Shown piece by piece: positions 45,541 through 55,000 of a stretch of 64,000 bases of DNA. The stretch spans positions 34,851-98,850 of the forward strand of contig NZ_DS981432.1 in assembly GCF_000154845.1 (NCBI RefSeq). The letters are read 5' to 3'. The stretch's first letter is position 1. Each line of letters opens with the position of its first letter. Below the pieces are notes generated by a model. It ran no database searches and was not told the origin of the DNA. It saw only the letters and a program-made list of their open reading frames with translations. Made by a program: the position numbers and the translations under genes. The DNA is from Phocaeicola coprocola DSM 17136 (GTDB lineage Bacteria > Bacteroidota > Bacteroidia > Bacteroidales > Bacteroidaceae).

Positions 45541-46236
45541 ATGAAACGAAATATACTTTATATATTGTGTGGAATCTTTTTGCTGATTGGTTGTCAGCAA
45601 AAAGAAGTTTTATCTGGGGCAGGTTATATGTCTGTTTCTGGTATAGAAGTCCAATCGCAAACTGTGGCAGAAGTCGCTTCGCGTTCAACTGATGATATAA
45701 TCTGGACTGTTGAATTGTGGAAGGGGGGTGAGAAGCTTCGCACACTTTCTACTGAAGAAATGCAGAATAAAATCGAATTGGATGCTGCAGATGATTATAT
45801 GTTGAAAGTGTATAGTCCGAATTATGGAGTGGAAAAAGGCTGGACTAACGATGAGAAAGGCGAGCCTGTTTATTATACGGAAGTTCCTTTTGTCGTAAAA
45901 CTGGGAGAAACTACAGGATTGAAAGTTCAGGTTCCTACGATTACATTTGCTGTAAGCCTAAATCTGTCGGAAGTGATCGGGGATTGGTTACAGGAATATG
46001 ATTTTACAGTGACTGCTGGAGATAGAACTGTAGCTTTAGACAATGGAGATATTGCTTATTTTCCCTATTCTGAAGGTGTTTCTTTCAGTTATCAGTTGAC
46101 TTTGACAAACTCTGATTCAGAAACGAATACATTAAATGGTGATTGGGGAAAAGATGAAGGAGAAGTCATAAACACAAATACGATATATACTGTTGTTTAC
46201 AACTGGGATACTCATTCTTTGTCTTTGAAAGAGTAA
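45541..46236 (+). CDS. DUF4493 surface lipoprotein, last gene of the operon
   Basis: A 231-residue lipoprotein (lipobox LIGC). It consists of one DUF4493 domain: GYMSVSGIEVQSQTVAEVAS, WTVELWKGGEKLRTLSTEEM, YTEVPFVVKLGETTGLKVQV and AVSLNLSEVIGDWLQEYDFT. There is no PCMD. It starts 11 bp after the large lipoprotein gene and is followed by a terminator, closing the seven-gene unit. Confidence 0.82.
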   Translation: MKRNILYILCGIFLLIGCQQKEVLSGAGYMSVSGIEVQSQTVAEVASRSTDDIIWTVELWKGGEKLRTLSTEEMQNKIELDAADDYMLKVYSPNYGVEKGWTNDEKGEPVYYTEVPFVVKLGETTGLKVQVPTITFAVSLNLSEVIGDWLQEYDFTVTAGDRTVALDNGDIAYFPYSEGVSFSYQLTLTNSDSETNTLNGDWGKDEGEVINTNTIYTVVYNWDTHSLSLKE

Positions 46237-46253
46237 AGAATTGATAACATTCA

Positions 46254-46297
46254 CAAAATCCTTCTTGTTCTTCATGAATAAAGGAGGATTTTTTGTT
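46254..46297 (+). terminator. Terminator of the DUF4493/PCMD operon
   Basis: AAAATCCTTCTT pairs imperfectly with AAAGGAGGATTTT, followed by a T run, 18 bp after the last stop. Confidence 0.65.
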
Positions 46298-46326
46298 GTT
46301 GTGAACAGTATTTACTGATATAAAAA

Positions 46327-46357
46327 ACGGGTGGAACGTTATTTGCATTCCACCCGT
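46327..46357. terminator. Bidirectional terminator, mainly for the second gdh gene
   Basis: ACGGGTGGAA (46327-46336) / TTCCACCCGT (46348-46357). On the minus strand it is followed by TTTTTTATA and lies 29 bp past the gdh stop; on the plus strand by TTCTGTTTTT. Confidence 0.8.
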
Positions 46358-46385
46358 TTCTGTTTTTATGTTAGGGATAATCTGT

Positions 46386-47720
46386 TTATACAATACCCTG
46401 AGCCATCATAGCTTTGGCAACTTTCATGAAGCCGGCAACGTTTGCACCTTTCACGTAGTTGATATAACCGTCTGGTTCTGTACCATACTGTACACAAGCT
46501 TCGTGAATGTTCTTCATGATGCTCTTCAGTTTTTCGTCTACTTCTTCCTGACTCCAGCTCAGTTTGATAGAATTCTGAGTCATTTCCAAACCAGAAACAG
46601 AAACACCACCAGCATTAGCAGCTTTACCCGGAGCATAAAGAATTTTAGCTTCCTGGAATACACGGATAGCTTCTGGAGTAGAAGGCATGTTTGCTCCTTC
46701 CGAAACAGCGATTACACCGTTTGCAACCAATGCTTTTGCATCATCGCCATTGATTTCATTCTGAGTTGCAGAAGGAAGAGCGATATCTGCTTTTTCGTTC
46801 CATGGACGAGCACCTGCTACATATTTACAGCCATACTTTTCAGCGTATTCGCGGATACGGCCACGGTACAAGTTCTTCAGTTCCATGATGTAATCCAGCT
46901 TTTCACGGTCGATACCGTCCGGATCATAAATATAACCGTCTGAATCAGACATTGTAACAACTTTTGCTCCCAGTTGGATCAGTTTTTCTACTGTGTACTG
47001 AGCTACGTTACCTGAACCTGATACAAGACAAGTTTTACCTTTAATATCTATGTTACGTGTCTTAAGCATTTCCAGCAAGAAATAAATATTTCCGTAACCA
47101 GTTGCTTCTGGACGAATCAATGAGCCACCAAATTCACGACCTTTGCCTGTCAATACACCTGTAAATTCGTGAGCCAGTTTTTTGTACATACCGAACATGA
47201 AACCTACTTCACGACCACCAACACCGATATCTCCGGCTGGAACGTCTGTTTCAGGACCGATATGACGCCATAACTCCAACATAAACGCCTGGCAGAAACG
47301 CATTACTTCTGCATTTGACTTACCACGTGGAGAGAAGTCAGAACCACCCTTACCACCACCCATAGGAAGTGTTGTCAGAGAGTTTTTGAATGTCTGCTCG
47401 AAAGCAAGGAATTTCAAGATACCTAAGTTTACAGAACTATGGAAACGGATACCGCCTTTGTACGGACCGATTGCATTGTTGTGCTGAACGCGATAACCCA
47501 TATTAGTCTGGATATTGCCTTTATCATCCATCCAAGTTACACGGAACTGATAAACTCTATCAGGAATGCACAAGCGTTCAATCAAATTTACTTTGTCGAA
47601 TTCAGGGTGTTTGTTGTATTCTTCTTCGATAGTGCCTAACACTTCTTCTACTGCCTGGTGATATTCAGGCTCATTAGGAAATCTTCTTTTCAGATCTTCC
47701 AATACTTTAGCTGCATTCAT
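46386..47720 (-). CDS. Glutamate dehydrogenase (hexameric), copy 2
   Basis: A 444-residue paralogue of the enzyme at 25802. It keeps NAIGPYKGGIRFH, LPMGGGKGGSDFSPRGKSN and DVPAGDIGVGGREVGFMFG, but the Rossmann loop is CLVSGSGNVAQYTVEKLIQ rather than GFGNVAWGAA, and the following VVTMSDSDGYIYDPDGIDRE differs as well. The two may therefore differ in coenzyme (NAD or NADP) or regulation; which is which cannot be told here. It precedes a small membrane protein and a malic enzyme gene on the same strand, but terminators separate them. Confidence 0.93.
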   Translation of the reverse strand: MNAAKVLEDLKRRFPNEPEYHQAVEEVLGTIEEEYNKHPEFDKVNLIERLCIPDRVYQFRVTWMDDKGNIQTNMGYRVQHNNAIGPYKGGIRFHSSVNLGILKFLAFEQTFKNSLTTLPMGGGKGGSDFSPRGKSNAEVMRFCQAFMLELWRHIGPETDVPAGDIGVGGREVGFMFGMYKKLAHEFTGVLTGKGREFGGSLIRPEATGYGNIYFLLEMLKTRNIDIKGKTCLVSGSGNVAQYTVEKLIQLGAKVVTMSDSDGYIYDPDGIDREKLDYIMELKNLYRGRIREYAEKYGCKYVAGARPWNEKADIALPSATQNEINGDDAKALVANGVIAVSEGANMPSTPEAIRVFQEAKILYAPGKAANAGGVSVSGLEMTQNSIKLSWSQEEVDEKLKSIMKNIHEACVQYGTEPDGYINYVKGANVAGFMKVAKAMMAQGIV

Positions 47721-47884
47721 AAATTATCTATTTAGTTGTTGGATTATTTGATTTTCTAAATTGATCAATTTTTGATATGACAAAAATATAGATAAAAATT
47801 TATTTGTGCAACATTTGATAAATAAAATCAAAGAAAAAATATCAAAATATTTGATTTTGTGAATTAAATATGTGTAAATGCTTA

Positions 47885-48061
47885 TTATTTATTGTCTTTC
47901 ATAGATTTAGCGATAGGAATAAATACCAAAGCTCCTGAAATGAGAAGCATTGTGATAAGCGGTCCGTCAATACGTGGAGAAGAAGTCAGGACTACAAAAC
48001 AAAGAGCTGCCCAAAACAGGGTAAGTATGACACTTTGGGTTTTTGTTAGTGGTTTTCTCAT
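47885..48061 (-). CDS. Small two-helix membrane protein
   Basis: A 58-residue protein, MRKPLTKTQSVILTLFWAAL and onward, with two hydrophobic segments (about 10-27 and 35-52) and a short basic tail ending SMKDNK. A polar hinge SSPRIDG lies between the helices. The ORF on the opposite strand is weaker: it begins with a polar stretch and overlaps the same region. It starts 20 bp beyond the malic enzyme terminator hairpin and ends ~165 bp upstream of the gdh gene. Function unknown; I do not recognise a family. Confidence 0.65.
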   Translation of the reverse strand: MRKPLTKTQSVILTLFWAALCFVVLTSSPRIDGPLITMLLISGALVFIPIAKSMKDNK

Positions 48062-48080
48062 AGCTTTTGTTTATGGATAA

Positions 48081-48164
48081 AAAAGGAAAAGCTGAAATCA
48101 GAAAATGAAGTAATTCTTCTGTGAATTTTAATTCGTCATTTTCCCGATTTCAGCTTTTCCTTTT
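48081..48164 (-). terminator. Terminator of the malic enzyme gene
   Basis: A 19-bp perfect stem, AAAAGGAAAAGCTGAAATC (48081-48099) / GATTTCAGCTTTTCCTTTT (48146-48164), with a 46-base loop; the minus-strand flank is TTTATCC after CCTTTT. The unusually large loop could contain a smaller structure. It lies 10 bp past the stop. Confidence 0.7.
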
Positions 48165-48173
48165 ATAAAGGGT

Positions 48174-50459
48174 TTAACATTGTTTCTTTTTCTTATCTAC
48201 TATTGCATCGATGCAGGCAATAGCGGTGATATTCACGATATCACGTACAGAACTTTCTATATCGGTAAAGTGGATAGGTTTGTTCAATCCCATCTGAATC
48301 GGACCGATAACCTCTGTCTCACTCATATTTTGTATAAGCTGATAAGTTGCATTTGCCGAACTTAAGTTAGGGAATACAAGCGTATTGACTTCTTTTCCTT
48401 TCAGGCGTGTGAAAGGATATTTTTCATCACGCAATGCATTGTTCAAGGCAAATTTTACCTGCATTTCTCCGTCGATAGCCAGTTCCGGATATTCGTTGTG
48501 CATGTAGTTTATTGCTTCGTGTACTTTTGCCGGACTTCCTTCAGTATCTGAACCGAAGTTAGAGTATGAAAGCATGGCCATAACCGGTTCCTGATTGAAG
48601 AAACGTACTGCCTTTACTGACAATTTTGCTATGTCGATGAGTGTATCGGTATCCGGATGACGGTTGATCAATGTATCAGCGATGAAATATGTTCCTTTCT
48701 TGGAATTCAGGATGTGCATTGTTCCGAAATGGTTGTATCCCGGCTGTATACCGATAACTTCCTTGGCTACTTTGATAGTATTTGAATATTTGGTGTACAG
48801 ACCTGTAACAAATGCATCGGCTTCTCCTGTTTCCACCATCATCATACCGAAATAGTTACGTTCGAACATCTTGTCGTTTGCTTCGGCAAAGTTTGCTCCT
48901 TCGCGGGCACGTTTTTCACACAGTATGCGTGCGTAACGTTCGCGGCGTTCTGCTTCACGGTCGTGACGGAGATTTACGATTTCTATTCCATCCAGATTCA
49001 GGTCGAGTTCTTTGGCAAGCTTAGCTATTCTTTCTTCATTACCTAACAGGATTGGGTTACAGATACCTTCGGCCTTGGCTTCTACTGCAGCTTTCAGCAT
49101 GTTGGGGTGAGTTCCTTCGGCAAATACAACGCGTTGCGGGCAGCGACGTGCTGTTTCATATAACTGGCGAGTCAGTTTGTTTTCCTGGCCCATCAGTTCA
49201 CGCAGGTGATTCTTGTATGCTTCCCAGTCGGTAATTTGCTTACGTGCGACTCCCGATTCCATTGCAGCCTTAGCTACAGCCATGGAAACTTCTGTTATCA
49301 GTCGTGGGTCTACTGGCTTCGGTATAAAATATTCAGGACCAAATGTCAGGTTGTTGACGTGATATGCTTCATTTACTACATCGGGTACAGGCTTTTTAGC
49401 AAGGCCGGCGATAGCTCGTACTGCTGCCAGTTTCATTTCTTCGTTGATAGCAGTAGCACGTGTATCCAATGCTCCACGGAATATATACGGGAATCCGATA
49501 ACGTTATTAATCTGGTTAGGATAGTCTGAACGTCCGGTTGACATCAGTACGTCAGGGCGTGATGCCATAGCATCTTCGTAAGATATTTCTGGAGTTGGGT
49601 TTGCCAAAGCAAAAACAATCGGATGGTCTGCCATGCTTCTTACCATATCTTGAGTAAGCACGTTTCCTTTTGACAGCCCGAGGAAAACATCAGCTCCCTT
49701 GATCGCTTCTTCCAATGTATGTACGTCAGTACGATCGGTAGCGAAATATTTCTTTTGTTCGTTCAGGTCGGTACGCTGCTTGGAAATAACCCCTTTACTA
49801 TCCAACATGACGATATTTTCCAGGCGTGCACCCAGCGATACATACAGCTTGGTACATGATACAGCAGAAGCTCCAGCACCGTTTACGACGATTTTTACAT
49901 CTTCTATTTTCTTTCCTGCTACTTCCAGAGCATTGATCAGACCGGCACTTGAGATGATTGCTGTTCCGTGCTGGTCATCATGCATGACAGGAATGTCAAG
50001 TTCTTCTTTCAGGCGTTGTTCTATCTTAAAGCATTCGGGTGCTTTGATATCTTCCAGGTTAATACCTCCAAATGTAGGAGCGATAGCTTTTACAGCTTCG
50101 ATAAATTTGTCAGGATCCTTTTCGTTTACTTCTATGTCGAATACATCGATGCCGGCATATATTTTAAATAATAATCCTTTTCCTTCCATTACAGGTTTTC
50201 CGCTCATGGCACCTATGTCACCCAATCCCAGAACAGCTGTTCCGTTTGAAATGACAGCAACCAAATTACCTTTAGCAGTATAGTCGTATGCTGTTTCAGG
50301 ACTTTTCTGGATTTCAAGACATGGTTCTGCAACTCCCGGCGAATATGCTAATGACAAGTCTCTTTGTGTTTGATAAGGTTTGGTCGGAACGACCTCAATT
50401 TTACCCGGTTTGCCCTGTGAGTGATAGAGCAAAGCGGCTTCTTTTGTTATTTTGACCAT
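48174..50459 (-). CDS. maeB: NADP-dependent malic enzyme fused to phosphotransacetylase-like domain
   Basis: A 761-residue MaeB-type enzyme that decarboxylates malate to pyruvate with reduction of NAD(P). The N-terminal malic domain (1-160) has SLAYSPGVAEPC, NGTAVLGLGDIGAMSGKPVM and the metal site EDIKAPECF; the NAD-binding domain (160-425) has VVNGAGASAVSC and FALANPTPEIS. Residues ~430-760 are a phosphotransacetylase-like domain (RVVFAEGTHPNMLKAAVEAK, HFGTMHILNSKKGTYFIADT, GEMQVKFALN), thought to be regulatory (acetyl-CoA sensing) in MaeB. ATG 50459 gives the typical start MVKITKEAALLYHSQG; an upstream Met would add nine residues. Confidence 0.95.
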   Translation of the reverse strand: MVKITKEAALLYHSQGKPGKIEVVPTKPYQTQRDLSLAYSPGVAEPCLEIQKSPETAYDYTAKGNLVAVISNGTAVLGLGDIGAMSGKPVMEGKGLLFKIYAGIDVFDIEVNEKDPDKFIEAVKAIAPTFGGINLEDIKAPECFKIEQRLKEELDIPVMHDDQHGTAIISSAGLINALEVAGKKIEDVKIVVNGAGASAVSCTKLYVSLGARLENIVMLDSKGVISKQRTDLNEQKKYFATDRTDVHTLEEAIKGADVFLGLSKGNVLTQDMVRSMADHPIVFALANPTPEISYEDAMASRPDVLMSTGRSDYPNQINNVIGFPYIFRGALDTRATAINEEMKLAAVRAIAGLAKKPVPDVVNEAYHVNNLTFGPEYFIPKPVDPRLITEVSMAVAKAAMESGVARKQITDWEAYKNHLRELMGQENKLTRQLYETARRCPQRVVFAEGTHPNMLKAAVEAKAEGICNPILLGNEERIAKLAKELDLNLDGIEIVNLRHDREAERRERYARILCEKRAREGANFAEANDKMFERNYFGMMMVETGEADAFVTGLYTKYSNTIKVAKEVIGIQPGYNHFGTMHILNSKKGTYFIADTLINRHPDTDTLIDIAKLSVKAVRFFNQEPVMAMLSYSNFGSDTEGSPAKVHEAINYMHNEYPELAIDGEMQVKFALNNALRDEKYPFTRLKGKEVNTLVFPNLSSANATYQLIQNMSETEVIGPIQMGLNKPIHFTDIESSVRDIVNITAIACIDAIVDKKKKQC

Positions 50460-50499
50460 AATTTTATTGGTTTTATGAATTATCAATTAATGTGTAGCG

Positions 50500-50507
50500 C
50501 AAATGTA
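50500..50507 (-). promoter_or_regulatory. Promoter -7 box of maeB
   Basis: TACATTTG then GCG on the minus strand, 40 bp before the start codon. Confidence 0.5.
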
Positions 50508-50686
50508 GGAATAAAATAACAAATGGAAGATTTTTTCTTTTAAAAAACTGTAATTTGTATAATATGCAGAAGTTTCTGTCGATAATATTTGTCAATTAGT
50601 CGTTTTAATTTGGCTATATGTAATAACTATCCTAGTTTTATGGTTATTGTTAGTTAAACAGTTGGTTTTGTGAGTGATTTTTTCAT

Positions 50687-50694
50687 TATATTTG
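50687..50694 (+). promoter_or_regulatory. Promoter -7 box of the RND efflux operon
   Basis: TATATTTG followed by CACGG; a TTTG lies 16 bp upstream (50667-50670). The leader to the ATG at 50779 is ~80 bp. Confidence 0.55.
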
Positions 50695-50778
50695 CACGGT
50701 TAAAAACTAATCGGGTTGAAAAAGTTTTCTATTAAAACGATAAAACGAGGGTAAGAAAAACATTAATTTTTTTATAAT

Positions 50779-51990
50779 ATGAATATGAGTGTAAAAAGAA
50801 ACAGAAGTTTTTTTTCTAGCCGAATTTCCCTTATGGCTTTAGGGTTATCGGTTTTGACTGCCTGTGGTGGGGGCCAAGGCGGCATGAAAATGGGTGACAA
50901 CGAGTTTGCTGTGCAATCGGTTACAGTAACTTCTAGTAGCCAGACCACTCAGTATCCGGCTACAATCAAAGGTTTGCAGGATATTGAAATTCGTCCTCAG
51001 GTGTCAGGATTCATAGTGAAATTATGCGTAGATGAAGGAGCTACAGTTCGTAAGGGTCAGGCTCTATTTCAGATAGACCCAACTCAGTATAAAGCTGCTT
51101 ACGACCAGGCTAAGGCTGGTGTAGAATCTGCTAAAGCTAATTTAAAGACTGTTACAGAAACAGAAGCAAATAAGAAAATGCTGCATGAACAGAAGATTAT
51201 CAGCGATTTTGAATATCAGACAGCTGTAAATAATTTGCTGACAGCTAAGGCTAATCTGGCGCAGGCTGAAGCTGCTTATGCTGCTGCAAAACAAAATTTT
51301 GGCTTCTGTACAGTTACAAGTCCGTCTGATGGTGTTATCGGAACTTTCCCGTACCGTGTAGGTGCTTTGGTTAGTGCATCGGTAGCTCAACCATTGACAA
51401 CTGTTTCTCAGATTGGTGATATGTATGTATATTTCTCTATGACAGAAAAACAGTTGTTGGCTTTGACAAAAGCTGGTGGTACATTGAAAGAACAGCTGGA
51501 AAAAATGCCGGCAGTAAAACTGCAACTTTCTGATGGTACTATGTATGATGCAGAAGGTAAAATTGATGCTGTAAGTGGAGTTATCGATCAGACTACAGGT
51601 TCTGTTAGCATGCGTGCTATTTTCCCGAACAAGCAAAATATTTTACGTAGTGGAGGTATGGCAAATGTTGTATTCCCTTATGCAATGGATAATATTATTT
51701 TGATACCTCAGACAGCTACACAGGAAATTCAGGATAAGAAATTCGTTTATGTATTGCAGGCAGACAGTACACTGAAACATACGGAAATACAGGTTTCTAA
51801 CTTGAACGACGGTAAGAATTATATCGTAACCGGCGGTTTGAAGGAAGGAGATAAGGTAGTAGTGGAAGGTGTTCAAACTTTACAGGATGGACAGAAGATC
51901 GTTCCTATTACTGTTGCTCAAAAAGAAGCTAAATATCAAAAAGCCCTCCAGGATCAGCGTGATGGAAATATCCAGACTGCTTTCAATTGA
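50779..51990 (+). CDS. RND efflux periplasmic adaptor lipoprotein (AcrA/MexA-like)
   Basis: A 403-residue membrane-fusion protein. It has a lipoprotein signal (SLMALGLSVLTAC, Cys29). The barrel-sandwich domain is split: IRPQVSGFIVKLCVDEGATV with RKGQALFQID near residue 80-95 and VTSPSDGVIGTFPYRVGALV near 185; the alanine-rich coiled-coil hairpin lies between. A beta-barrel (MYVYFSMTEKQLLAL) and a membrane-proximal domain (LKHTEIQVSNLNDG, VVVEGVQTLQDGQKIVPI) complete the AcrA plan. It couples the pump encoded 47 bp downstream to the outer-membrane channel. Confidence 0.93.
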   Translation: MNMSVKRNRSFFSSRISLMALGLSVLTACGGGQGGMKMGDNEFAVQSVTVTSSSQTTQYPATIKGLQDIEIRPQVSGFIVKLCVDEGATVRKGQALFQIDPTQYKAAYDQAKAGVESAKANLKTVTETEANKKMLHEQKIISDFEYQTAVNNLLTAKANLAQAEAAYAAAKQNFGFCTVTSPSDGVIGTFPYRVGALVSASVAQPLTTVSQIGDMYVYFSMTEKQLLALTKAGGTLKEQLEKMPAVKLQLSDGTMYDAEGKIDAVSGVIDQTTGSVSMRAIFPNKQNILRSGGMANVVFPYAMDNIILIPQTATQEIQDKKFVYVLQADSTLKHTEIQVSNLNDGKNYIVTGGLKEGDKVVVEGVQTLQDGQKIVPITVAQKEAKYQKALQDQRDGNIQTAFN

Positions 51991-52037
51991 TTGTGTGGGG
52001 AGAATAATGTATTCGTATAATATTATTAAGGAATAGA

Positions 52038-55000
52038 ATGAAACTAGATAAATTTATTAATCGTCCGGTACTGTCAACGGTAATATCTATCTTGATGGTT
52101 ATCCTGGGTATAATCGGCCTTGCTACATTGCCGGTAACACAGTATCCGGATATTGCGCCTCCTACCGTATCGGTAAGAGCTGCCTATACGGGTGCCAATG
52201 CGCAAACTGTATTGAACTCAGTTATTGCACCGCTGGAAGACCAGATCAATGGTGTAGAAAACATGATGTATATTCAGTCTAGTGCGTCAAACAACGGCTC
52301 GGCCGATATCAGTATTTATTTTAACCAGGGTACTGACCCGGATATGGCTGCGGTCAATGTACAGAACCGTGTTTCTATGGCGCAGGGTTTGCTGCCAGCC
52401 GAAGTAACAAGAGTCGGTGTGACAACTCAGAAGCGTCAGAACTCTATGTTGTTGATTTTCTCTTTGTACGATGCAGAAGATAAGTATAACATCGAGTTTA
52501 TTGAAAACTATGCCAAGATTAACTTGATTCCGGAAGTTCAGCGTGTAAAGGGTGTGGGTGATGCCAACGTGATGGGTCAGGACTACTCTATGCGTATTTG
52601 GCTGAAGCCGGATGTAATGGCGCAATATAATTTGGTCCCATCTGATATTTCTGGTGTATTGGCCGAACAGAATATTGAAGCTGCTCCCGGACAGTTTGGT
52701 GAACGTGGAAATCAGACATTCCAATATACTATTCGTTATAAGGGACGTTTGCAGCAGACAGAAGAATTTGAAGATATCGTTATTAAAGCATTGCCAAATG
52801 GAGAAGTTCTTCGTTTAGGTGATGTTGCTCGTATCGAACTCGGACGTTTGGCTTATACCTTTAATAATACAGTAAACGGACATAAGGCTGTAACTTGTAT
52901 TGTGTTCCAGATGGCAGGTACTAATGCTACTGAAACTATTAATAACCTGCTTGATGTTATCAGCAAGGCAGAAGAAAGTTTGCCTGCCGGTCTGAAGATC
53001 AACGTTGCTCAAAATGCAAACGACTTCTTGTATGCATCAATCCATGAAGTAATCAAGACTTTGATCGAAGCATTTATCCTGGTGTTCATTGTTGTATATG
53101 TATTCTTGCAGGATATGCGTTCTACATTGATTCCGGCTATTGCTATCCCGGTAGCTTTGATTGCTACATTCTTCGTATTGAAGCTGATTGGATTTAGTGT
53201 GAACTTGTTGACTCTGTCGGCGATGGTGCTTGCCATTGCGATTGTGGTCGATGATGCCATAGTGGTGGTAGAAGGTGTCCATGCAAAATTGGATCAGGGA
53301 TATAAATCATCTCGTGAGGCTTCTATTGATGCCATGAGCGAACTGGGTGGAGCATTGGTTTCAATTACATTGGTCATGATGTCTGTGTTCATTCCGGTAA
53401 GTTTCATGGGAGGTACAGCAGGTACATTCTACCGTCAGTTCGGTATTACCATGGCTATCTCTATTGCATTCTCTGCACTGAACGCGTTGACACTGTCTCC
53501 GGCTTTGTGTGCTATCTTCCTGAAACCACATGATTCAGAACACAAGCCAAAGAAAATGAGTGTTATCGATCGTTTCCATACTTCATTCAACGCTGCTTAC
53601 GATTCATTGTTGAAGAGTTACAAGAAACGTGTTGTATTCTTTATCCATAAGAAATGGTTATCATTAGGTTTGGTAGCTGCTTCTATTGTTTTGCTGGTAT
53701 TCTTTATGAAGATCACTCCTACAGGTATGGTTCCTAATGAAGATACAGGTACTATCATGGGTGCTGTAACTTTACCTCCTGGAACATCTCAGGAACGTGC
53801 AATGGAAGTTTTGGCTAAAGTAGATAGTTTGGTTGCAGCCGAACCTGCTGTTGAATCTCGTACTATTATTTCCGGATATAGCTTCATTGGTGGTCAGGGA
53901 CCTTCTTACGGTTCTGTCATTATCAAGTTGAAAGACTGGGAAGAACGTTCTATGATGCAGAACTCTGATATTATTTATGCAACATTGTTCATGCGTGCGC
54001 AGAAAATCATCAAAGATGCACAGGTATTGTTCTTCGCTCCTCCTATGATTCCGGGTTACTCTGTATCAAGTGATATCGAGTTAAATATGCAGGATAAGAC
54101 CGGTGGTAGTTTGGATCACTTCTTCGAAGTAGTCAATAACTATAGAGCTGCGCTTGAAGCACGTCCTGAAATTAACTCAGCAAAAACAACATTTAACCCT
54201 AGCTTTCCGCAGTATCAGCTGGATATCGATGCCGCAGCTTGTAAGAAAGCAGGTATCAGCCCGAGCGATATTCTTTCTACTATGCAGGGATACTTCGGAG
54301 GTTTATATGCATCAAACTTCAACCGTTTCGGTAAGATGTACCGTGTAATGATTCAGGCTGAGCCGGATGCTACTAAAAACATGGAATCTCTGAACAGTAT
54401 CAAAGTTCGTAGTGGTAACGAAATGGCTCCTATTACACAGTTTGTCAGCATGAAGAAAGTGTATGGTCCGGATATCATCAACCGTTTCAACCTGTATACT
54501 TCTATGAAAGTCATGGTTGCTCCGGCTTCAGGATACACTTCAGGTCAGGCATTGCAGGCTATTGCCGAAGTTGCTAAGGAAAACTTACCTGCTGGATTTG
54601 GTTACGAATTAGGAGGTATGGCACGTGAAGAGGCATCTACAAGTGGTAGTACAACAGGTATTATCTTTGTGTTGTGTTTTGTATTCGTTTACTTGTTGCT
54701 GAGTGCTCAGTACGAAAGTTATATTCTTCCGTTGGCTGTATTGCTTTCAGTTCCGTTCGGTTTGATGGGTAGCTTTATTTTCGTTAACGGATTCGGTGCA
54801 TTAGGAAATATACCAGCATTGAAGATGATTCTGGGAACTATGTCAAATGACATCTACATGCAGATTGCATTGATTATGTTGATGGGTCTGTTGGCTAAGA
54901 ATGCAATTTTGATTGTAGAGTTTGCCCTCGACCGTCGTAAGCAAGGTATGAGTATTTCCTGGGCAGCTGTGCTGGGTGCGGCAGCTCGTTTGCGACCGAT

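Larger units (their letters stand above)
50460..50778. other. Divergent intergenic region between maeB and the efflux operon
   Basis: About 320 bp of AT-rich DNA with a promoter box on each strand (50500-50507 minus, 50687-50694 plus). TAACTA/TAGTTA (50624-50629 and 50651-50656) is a spaced repeat of doubtful value. No ORF or RNA gene is seen. Confidence 0.5.

Noticed and set aside
35585..46236. A fimbrial (Mfa/Fim) operon
   Set aside because: The proteins have DUF4493 and PCMD features and no donor-strand or tip/anchor gene pattern of a pilus operon.
46368..46943. A 191-residue open frame opposite the second glutamate dehydrogenase
   Set aside because: It shadows a conserved enzyme and its sequence (Phe, Cys and His runs) is typical of an antisense frame.
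47892..48080. A 62-residue plus-strand frame between the second gdh and maeB
   Set aside because: The minus-strand 58-residue frame has better signs of a membrane protein and a more natural position in the same-strand gene series.
49699..50283. A 194-residue open frame opposite maeB
   Set aside because: Serine/alanine-rich shadow of a conserved enzyme with no signal, motif or promoter.
50624..50656. TAACTA/TAGTTA spaced inverted repeat as a TetR operator
   Set aside because: Only 6 bp per arm, 21 bp apart in AT-rich DNA; expected by chance and too widely spaced for TetR.
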